A DNA stretch of 11,172 nucleotides from Alphaproteobacteria bacterium. Its GTDB lineage: Bacteria > Pseudomonadota > Alphaproteobacteria > ATCC43930 > CGMCC-115725. Position 1 is the first letter of the stretch; each line of letters opens with the position of its first letter. A model generated the notes under the pieces. The model ran no database searches, was not told where the DNA came from, and worked only from the letters and a program-made list of their open reading frames with translations. The DNA is taken from NCBI GenBank assembly GCA_030039775.1, contig JASHUX010000443.1:1-11172 (forward strand), read 5' to 3'. Positions 6,731 to 11,172 of this stretch are shown one piece after another. Both the position numbers and the translations under genes were made by a program.

Positions 6731-8143
6731 ATGTTCCGTCTCCTGCGCACCAACGCGTTCCGTCTCGCGGCGCTTTACATGGTTTTGTTCGCGGCGTCGG
6801 TGCTGACGCTGCTGGTCTTTATCTATTTCTCGACCGCGAATTTCGTCGAGCGCCAGACGGAAGAAACGATTGGGGCCGAAATCACCGGGCTTCTCGAGCA
6901 ATATGGCGAACACGGCCTGCTCGGTTTGATCGAGGCGATCAATTCGCGCACTACAACCGAGCGCAACGAACCCACGCTCTATCTTCTCGCCGATCCCCGG
7001 CTTCGCCCGATCGCAGGCAATCTGGCGAGCTGGCCCCACACCGAGCCGATGAACGCTAGGCACGGTTGGGTTCGATTTCCGGTCGAACTCACGCGCGGCG
7101 GCACAAAGGCGACGTACGATGCAATGGCTTCCGTGACGATCCTGAACGGCGATTATCGTTTGCTGGTCGGCCGCGATTTGCGCGACGCCGAGGTGTTCCG
7201 GCGCCGTGTCGAGCAGACGTTATTTTTCGCTGCGCTGCTGACCTTGGCGCTGGGACTGGTCGGCGGCCTGTTGATGACGCGCAACGTGCTGCGGCGTGTG
7301 GAGGCCGTGAACCGCACCAGCGCCAGCATCATCGAAGGCGATTTTTCGGAGCGCGTGCCGGTGACCGGTAGCGGCGACGAGTTCGACCAACTCGCGGCCA
7401 ATCTGAACGCGATGCTCGACCAGATCGAACGTCTGATGGCTGGGATGCGGCAAGTCACCGACAACATCGCACACGATTTACGCACGCCGTTGTCGCGCCT
7501 GCGTGCCCGACTCGAAGTGACGTTGCTCGAGCGGCCGGATGCAAACCGATACGCGGAGGCGTTGGCGGAAACCATCGCCGAGGCCGATCACCTGCTGGGC
7601 ACGTTCAACGCGCTGCTCAGCATCGCGGAGGCGGAGGCCGGCGCGCGACGTGAGGCGATGGCGGAAGTCGATCTCGACGACATCGCGCGCTCGGTCGCCG
7701 ATCTCTACGAGCCGGTGGCCGAGGAAAAGGGTCTTAAGCTCATCCTCGATATTTCGGCGCCGGCACCGGTCCGTGGCGATCGTCACCTTCTCTCGCAGGC
7801 GATCGCCAATCTGCTGGACAACGCAATGAAATACACTCCCGCGGGCGAAGTCCGGCTCGCGGTCCGGCGTATCGACGGCGCCCACATTCAACTTGAAATC
7901 GCTGATACCGGACCGGGCGTCCCTACCGCTCTACGCGAGCGCGTGTTCGATCGATTTTTCCGGTTGGAAAACAGCCGCAGCACGCCGGGTAACGGGTTGG
8001 GATTGAGCCTCGTGCGCGCCGTCGCCAAGCTCCATGGCGGCGACATACGCCTCGAAGACAACGGCCCCGGACTCAAGGTCGTGTTGGTGTTGCCAGCAGC
8101 GCCAGAGCGCGCGGCCGTCACGCTCAATCGATCGGCGGCCTGA
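6731..8143 (+). CDS. Membrane sensor histidine kinase with HAMP domain
   Basis: Inner-membrane sensor kinase of 470 residues, partner of the response regulator directly upstream. Membrane segments are about residues 13-34 and 164-185, enclosing a periplasmic sensor region of about 130 residues that I do not recognise. A HAMP linker follows (about 183-237, with FSERVPVTGSGDEFDQLA). The H-box NIAHDLRTPLSRLR carries the phospho-accepting H248. The N-box QAIANLLDNAMKYTP has N360/N364. The G1 box is ADTGPGVP (391-398), the F-box is RFFRLENS (408-415) and the G2 box is GNGLGLSLV (420-428). All catalytic motifs are intact. A GAGG ribosome site sits between the two genes. The last 20 bases overlap the convergent 59-residue gene on the other strand. 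The stimulus cannot be told from sequence. Confidence 0.96.
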   Translation: MFRLLRTNAFRLAALYMVLFAASVLTLLVFIYFSTANFVERQTEETIGAEITGLLEQYGEHGLLGLIEAINSRTTTERNEPTLYLLADPRLRPIAGNLASWPHTEPMNARHGWVRFPVELTRGGTKATYDAMASVTILNGDYRLLVGRDLRDAEVFRRRVEQTLFFAALLTLALGLVGGLLMTRNVLRRVEAVNRTSASIIEGDFSERVPVTGSGDEFDQLAANLNAMLDQIERLMAGMRQVTDNIAHDLRTPLSRLRARLEVTLLERPDANRYAEALAETIAEADHLLGTFNALLSIAEAEAGARREAMAEVDLDDIARSVADLYEPVAEEKGLKLILDISAPAPVRGDRHLLSQAIANLLDNAMKYTPAGEVRLAVRRIDGAHIQLEIADTGPGVPTALRERVFDRFFRLENSRSTPGNGLGLSLVRAVAKLHGGDIRLEDNGPGLKVVLVLPAAPERAAVTLNRSAA

Positions 8144-8303
8144 CCCAGTCGGACTCGCTGTTCAAACGCTCGGCGGTTTCGGTCACAAGGGCGCGCAGAT
8201 CGCCCACGCAAAGCCCGGCGCTGCGCATCACCGGGACCATGATTTCGTCGCCAAGCAGCTCGTCGATGCTGGGTTCGACACCGGCTGATTTCCAATTGCG
8301 CAT
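8124..8303 (-). CDS. Small conserved-looking protein of 59 residues, function unknown
   Basis: A short gene running towards the kinase and overlapping its 3' end by 20 bases. It reads MRNWKSAGVEPSIDELLGDE, continues with IMVPVMRSAGLCVGDLRALV and ends in DWVRPPID before TGA at 8126-8124. A good AGGAGA ribosome site stands about 5 bases before the ATG at 8303. The product is acidic and helical, without signal peptide or membrane segment, and the sequence is balanced like a real protein rather than a shadow. The pattern 'EPSIDELLGDEIMVPVMRSAG' reads like small hypothetical proteins I associate with alphaproteobacteria, but I cannot name a family. A longer open frame in another phase on the same strand (7888-8295) lacks such support. 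It could be a small regulator or a DNA- or RNA-associated factor; this is unknown. Confidence 0.75.
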   Translation of the reverse strand: MRNWKSAGVEPSIDELLGDEIMVPVMRSAGLCVGDLRALVTETAERLNSESDWVRPPID

Positions 8304-8329
8304 GCGCGTCTCCTACGGTGGAGTCCGTG

Positions 8330-8455
8330 GGTAGTGTCCCCGGAATTGGTGTCGATAATGTGGCGATTCGCTAAAATTTTACCGAGATGATCGCCGCGCC
8401 CGTGCTCGCGCCGCTGATGTTTCCACGTAAGGTGCACCGCAACAAAGCGAAGCGA
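8330..8455. mobile_element. Possible insertion-sequence end remnant
   Basis: The non-coding gap between the 59-residue gene and the ABM gene contains GGGTAGTGTCCCCGGAATTG (8330-8349) followed by GTGTCGATAATGTGG and an AT-rich patch, CTAAAATTTTACC (8371-8383). The beginning resembles terminal inverted repeats of transposable elements that I recall starting GGGTA.TGTCCCC.GAATT.GTGTC. No transposase gene and no second matching end is seen in the window, so at most one end survives. The short frame at 8387-8635 runs into the ABM gene on the opposite strand and is not supported. Confidence 0.3.
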
Positions 8456-8464
8456 TGTTCAGCG

Positions 8465-8776
8465 TCAGGCGGGATTGAGGACGTGGATGACGCGGCCCGC
8501 CAGCATGTCCTTGGTCTTGGCGCCGTAAGCCGCCATATGCGGCGATGCGGCGTGGGCGCGCAGCGCGTCGGGACTTTCCCATTTCTCGATCACGACGAAA
8601 CTATCCGCCCCAAATTTGACCTGCATGTTGCCTAGGCCAGGTTCGAGATCGGTCGCGGCGCCGTATTCGATGCAGCCTTTTTCCACCAGCACCGCCGGAA
8701 CATTGGCGTTGAACGCGGCCAAGACCGCATCGCGTTGACCCGGTTTGGCGGTAATGATGGCGATGACGTGAATCAT
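8465..8776 (-). CDS. ABM-family (antibiotic biosynthesis monooxygenase-like) small protein
   Basis: A 103-residue dimeric alpha/beta ferredoxin-like fold protein of the ABM superfamily, related to YgiN/LsrG-type quinol or small-molecule monooxygenases. Family features are the opening MIHVIAIITAKPGQRDAVLA, the CIEYGAATDLEPG segment (35-47), FVVIEKWESPDALRAHAASP (60-79), with the central WES-x-ALxAH motif, and HMAAYGAK. The start at 8776 has a GGAGGG ribosome site about 7 bases upstream. It lies 11 bases after the stop of the GST gene, so the two are probably one transcript. Together they suggest detoxification of an electrophile or quinone, but the substrate is not known and some members of this family have no demonstrated oxygenase activity. 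The frame can be extended upstream into the GST gene; that extension is rejected. Confidence 0.9.
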   Translation of the reverse strand: MIHVIAIITAKPGQRDAVLAAFNANVPAVLVEKGCIEYGAATDLEPGLGNMQVKFGADSFVVIEKWESPDALRAHAASPHMAAYGAKTKDMLAGRVIHVLNPA

Positions 8777-8787
8777 GTTTCCCTCCA

Positions 8788-9501
8788 TTAAGCCGTCGGC
8801 CGTTTCGGAATGTCTAAGCCGCGTTGCACCGCCGGACGGGCCAGGCCACGCTCCAACCACGCTGGCACGTTCTTCAATTTGCTCCACTCGACCAGTTCGC
8901 CGGCCTCGTAGAAGCCGTTGATCGTCCGTACCCAGCCGAAATGCGCGATGTCGGCGATCGTATATTCGTCGCCCATGATCCATTGTTTACCGGCGAGATG
9001 CGCTTCCATAACACCGAGTAGGCGCTTGGTCTCGTTGACGTATCGTTGCAGCGGCCGCTTATCCTCGATTTGCTTGCCGGCAAATTTGTGGAAGAAGCCC
9101 ACCTGACCGAAGATCGGTCCAACATTCGCCATCTGGAAAAATACCCATTCCATCGTCTCGTAGCGCCGCACCGGATCGCGCGACATCAGCTTGCCGGTCT
9201 TCTCGGCGAGATAGATCAGGATGGCGCCGGATTCGAACATGCCCATCGGTTTGCCGCCCGGACCATTGGGATCGATGATCGCCGGAATCTTGCTGTTGGG
9301 ATTGAGCGCCGTAAATTCCGACGTGAAGGTCTCGTTCTTCATGATGTTGACGGCGTGCGCCTCGTAGGGGAGATCGCCGATCTCCTCAAGCGCGATCGAC
9401 ACTTTGACGCCGTTGGGCGTCGGAAACGAATAAAGCTGGAGCCGGTCACGATGTTGCGCCAGCCAGCGCTGGGCGATCGGAAACGCGGACAAATCGGGCA
9501 T
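8788..9501 (-). CDS. Glutathione S-transferase, nu-class-like (YghU/YfcG type)
   Basis: A 237-residue glutathione-binding protein. The thioredoxin-like N-terminal domain (about 20-106) has LYSFPTPNGVKVSIALEE, whose TPN (28-30) is the nu-class active-site region in place of a catalytic Ser/Tyr. It also has the cis-proline P73 in NSKIPAI and the glutathione-contacting E90-S91 in FESGAILIYLAEKTG. The helical C-terminal domain contains GDEYTIADIAHFGW (177-190), the usual hydrophobic-staple region. Members of this class act mainly as disulfide-bond reductases using glutathione rather than as classical transferases; that role is inferred from the family. The ATG at 9501 has a GGAGGAAG ribosome site. 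It is first in a two-gene unit with the ABM protein, and downstream of the LysR gene in the same direction with a 94-base gap. Confidence 0.94.
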   Translation of the reverse strand: MPDLSAFPIAQRWLAQHRDRLQLYSFPTPNGVKVSIALEEIGDLPYEAHAVNIMKNETFTSEFTALNPNSKIPAIIDPNGPGGKPMGMFESGAILIYLAEKTGKLMSRDPVRRYETMEWVFFQMANVGPIFGQVGFFHKFAGKQIEDKRPLQRYVNETKRLLGVMEAHLAGKQWIMGDEYTIADIAHFGWVRTINGFYEAGELVEWSKLKNVPAWLERGLARPAVQRGLDIPKRPTA

Positions 9502-9595
9502 AGATACTTCCTCCCAAGGCTTCAGTTGACGTGAGGTTAGAGAGGGAGCGCGCCTGGCGCAACGAGGCGATGTGCCGACACCCCATGCAGCGCTG

Positions 9596-10492
9596 TCAGT
9601 CGCGCTCTACGGACAGTCCCGCTAAAAGTGGCGCGTACGCGGCGAGCCTGCTGGATACGAACTCGGTGAAGAGCCGCACGCGCTTCGTCTTGCGTGTCTC
9701 CCCCTGTGTGAGAAGCCAAACCGTTCCGTACAGGTGCAGGTCGGTACCCGGCACCCTCGCCAGCAAAGGGTCGGCGTCGCCGACGAAGCACGGCAGTGTC
9801 GTCATCCCGAGCCCTTGCCGTACGGCGACGATCTGCGCCTCGGCGTCCGTGGTCCTGAAGGGAACCCCCGTGGTGCGAACCTCACCCTCGCCGGCCCAAT
9901 CCGGGACGCCGTACATGCTTATGACGATCCATCGGATGGGGTCGGGCACGCCCGCACGCCACGCGGCCAGCCGATCGCGGGACATATAGACGCCGCCGAA
10001 CAACTCTGGTCCCTTTTGGCCGTAAAGATTGAGCGGCAGCGTTTTGCGATCGTAGACGACGCGGATCGCGACGTCGGCCTCTCGGTTGGTCAGATTTGCC
10101 AGCTCGCCAGACGGCAAGATTTCCATCTCGATGTCCGGATGCAGACGCGCGAAATCGGCGACGTCCGGCATGAGGAGGTGTGTCGCGAGGGTCGGTGACA
10201 GTGTCACCCGCAGCAGCCCGCGCACGTTCTGGTCGCGCCCGAAGACGCGCGTCTCCAGCAAGTGCGACGACGCCTCCATCTGGTCCGCGAACTCGAGAAC
10301 CTCCTCGCCCGCCACCGTCAGGCGGTAGCCCGACGGCAACTTTTCGAACATCTTCGCTCCGAGGCGTTCCTCGAGCTGGACGATGCGTCGCAGCACGGTG
10401 GAATGGTTCACCCCGAGGCGCTCCGCGGCAGCCCGCACCGAGCCGCCGCGCGCGACGGCAAGAAAATAGCGAACATCATCCCAGTCGATCAT
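9596..10492 (-). CDS. LysR-family transcriptional regulator
   Basis: A 298-residue regulator with an N-terminal winged helix (about residues 3-60: WDDVRYFLAVARGGSVRAAA, then NHSTVLRRIVQLEERLGAKMFE) and a C-terminal substrate-binding domain (about 90-290) typical of the LysR subset starting with IDWDDVRYFL. I choose the ATG at 10492, which gives exactly that family start. The frame also begins at 10540 (16 more residues, MIAVRTTHIRAVPDCT), an unusual extension, and neither site has a clear ribosome site. The gene is divergent from the SDR gene, 245 bases away, a classic LysR arrangement, so the SDR is the likely target; the GST/ABM genes downstream are another candidate. The effector is unknown. 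Confidence 0.94.
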   Translation of the reverse strand: MIDWDDVRYFLAVARGGSVRAAAERLGVNHSTVLRRIVQLEERLGAKMFEKLPSGYRLTVAGEEVLEFADQMEASSHLLETRVFGRDQNVRGLLRVTLSPTLATHLLMPDVADFARLHPDIEMEILPSGELANLTNREADVAIRVVYDRKTLPLNLYGQKGPELFGGVYMSRDRLAAWRAGVPDPIRWIVISMYGVPDWAGEGEVRTTGVPFRTTDAEAQIVAVRQGLGMTTLPCFVGDADPLLARVPGTDLHLYGTVWLLTQGETRKTKRVRLFTEFVSSRLAAYAPLLAGLSVERD

Positions 10493-10737
10493 GGTGCAAT
10501 CCGGCACCGCTCGTATGTGAGTGGTACGGACGGCGATCATAGCCTATGCCGAGGAGCACGGCCCAATTCCGAACAGCGGACACCGATCGCGGCGGCTGAC
10601 GTCAATCGCCCCGCCGGATCGATTTCGCACCACCGATGTGCGCGCTTCCGCACTCAACGCCCGACGCCGCCAGACCCATGTCGAGGTTCTCGGGGACATC
10701 CCCGAACGACCAAAGATGGAGCCTGAAAGGAACGGCC

Positions 10738-11172
10738 ATGGGAAAGCTACAGGGTAAAGTTGCAGTCATCACCGGCGGATCGAGCGGCATGGCGCTGGCG
10801 AGCGCCAAGCGGTTCGTCGAAGAGGGCGCCTATGTTTTCATCACGGGCCGGAGGCAGGAAGTGCTCGACGAGGCCGTGAAGGTGATCGGCCGGAACTTGA
10901 CTGGTGTGCGCGGCGACGCGGCCAATCTCGCCGACCTCGACCGCCTGTTCGATACCGTCAAGCGGGAAAAGGGCAAGATCGACATTCTGTACGCGAGCGC
11001 CGGCTGGGGCGAAGCCGTCCCGAAGGGCGAGGTCACCGAGCGGCATTTCGATGCGATCTTCGGCCTGAATGCGCGCGGCACGCTGTTTACGATTCAGAAG
11101 GCGTTGCCGCTGTTCAACGACGGCGGATCGATCTTCATGACCGGGTCGGTTTCGTCGGTGAAAGGTTATCCC
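10738..11172 (+). CDS. Short-chain dehydrogenase/reductase (SDR), N-terminal part (runs off the right edge)
   Basis: NAD(P)-dependent oxidoreductase of the classical SDR type; 145 of roughly 245-250 residues are present. The N-terminal Rossmann fold starts VAVITGGSSGMALASAKRF. The family motif TGxxxGxG appears as T12-G-G-S-S-G17-M-A19, so the last glycine is alanine. R38/R39 in ITGRRQ suggest NADPH preference. D60 in RGDAANLADLD is the usual adenine contact. The NNAG region reads YASAG (85-89), N111 lies in LNARGTLF, and the catalytic serine is among S138-S140 (MTGSVSSVKGYP). The tyrosine and lysine of the active site are outside the window. An AAAGGAA ribosome site precedes the ATG. It is probably controlled by the divergent LysR regulator; the substrate is unknown. 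Confidence 0.94.
   Translation, partial: MGKLQGKVAVITGGSSGMALASAKRFVEEGAYVFITGRRQEVLDEAVKVIGRNLTGVRGDAANLADLDRLFDTVKREKGKIDILYASAGWGEAVPKGEVTERHFDAIFGLNARGTLFTIQKALPLFNDGGSIFMTGSVSSVKGYP

Noticed and set aside
6392..7063. A 223-codon minus-strand frame
   Set aside because: Antisense to the response regulator and kinase, both of which have full sets of family motifs.
7888..8295. A 135-codon minus-strand frame near the kinase end
   Set aside because: It is in a different phase from the 59-residue gene, lacks a ribosome site and reads as arginine/serine-rich shadow.
9550..9560. Small palindrome GCGCC-T-GGCGC upstream of the GST gene
   Set aside because: Too short and too likely by chance in GC-rich DNA to call an operator.
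1..11172. CRISPR arrays, tRNA or rRNA genes, long repeats
   Set aside because: I saw no regularly spaced repeats, no tRNA-like cloverleaf and no rRNA sequence while reading the window.

Overview
The window is GC-rich with tightly packed genes. Its SUF iron-sulfur operon headed by an Rrf2-type regulator, together with the style of its GST, ABM monooxygenase, LysR and SDR genes, suggests a free-living or environmental alphaproteobacterium (Rhizobiales or Rhodospirillales-like). That placement is an inference from protein character; there is no rRNA or other phylogenetic marker here.

Positions 1-4330 (minus strand) hold an iron-sulfur cluster assembly operon, read right to left: an Rrf2-family regulator with three cysteines, sufB, sufC, sufD and the 5' part of sufS, which runs off the left edge. 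The genes are packed with 4-base ATGA overlaps or very short gaps, so they are almost certainly one transcript. SufS supplies sulfur, SufBCD is the ATP-driven scaffold, and the regulator probably senses cluster status and tunes the operon.

Positions 4331-5611 are an accessory-looking patch. About 480 bases have no convincing gene. They are followed by a start-less, cysteine-rich reading frame (4808-5068) that looks like the tail of an Rhs/polymorphic-toxin protein. After 21 bases comes an intact TPR protein gene (5090-5611). This may be a decayed toxin locus with its partner gene left behind.

Positions 5613-8303 centre on a two-component system (OmpR/PhoB-type response regulator, then a HAMP histidine kinase). 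It is flanked by a divergent small exported proline-rich protein (5613-5924) and by a convergent 59-residue protein (8124-8303) whose 3' end overlaps that of the kinase.

Positions 8304-8464 are non-coding and carry a sequence resembling an insertion-sequence end. Positions 8465-9501 (minus strand) are a two-gene unit: a nu-class-like glutathione S-transferase followed by an ABM-family monooxygenase-like protein. Positions 9596-10492 encode a LysR regulator, divergent from an SDR oxidoreductase (10738 to the right edge). The SDR has an altered nucleotide-binding glycine motif and is the likely regulatory target.

Most of the window is ordinary core metabolism. The best candidates for something less described are the Rhs-tail/TPR remnant, the overlooked 59-residue gene and the proline-rich exported protein beside the two-component system.
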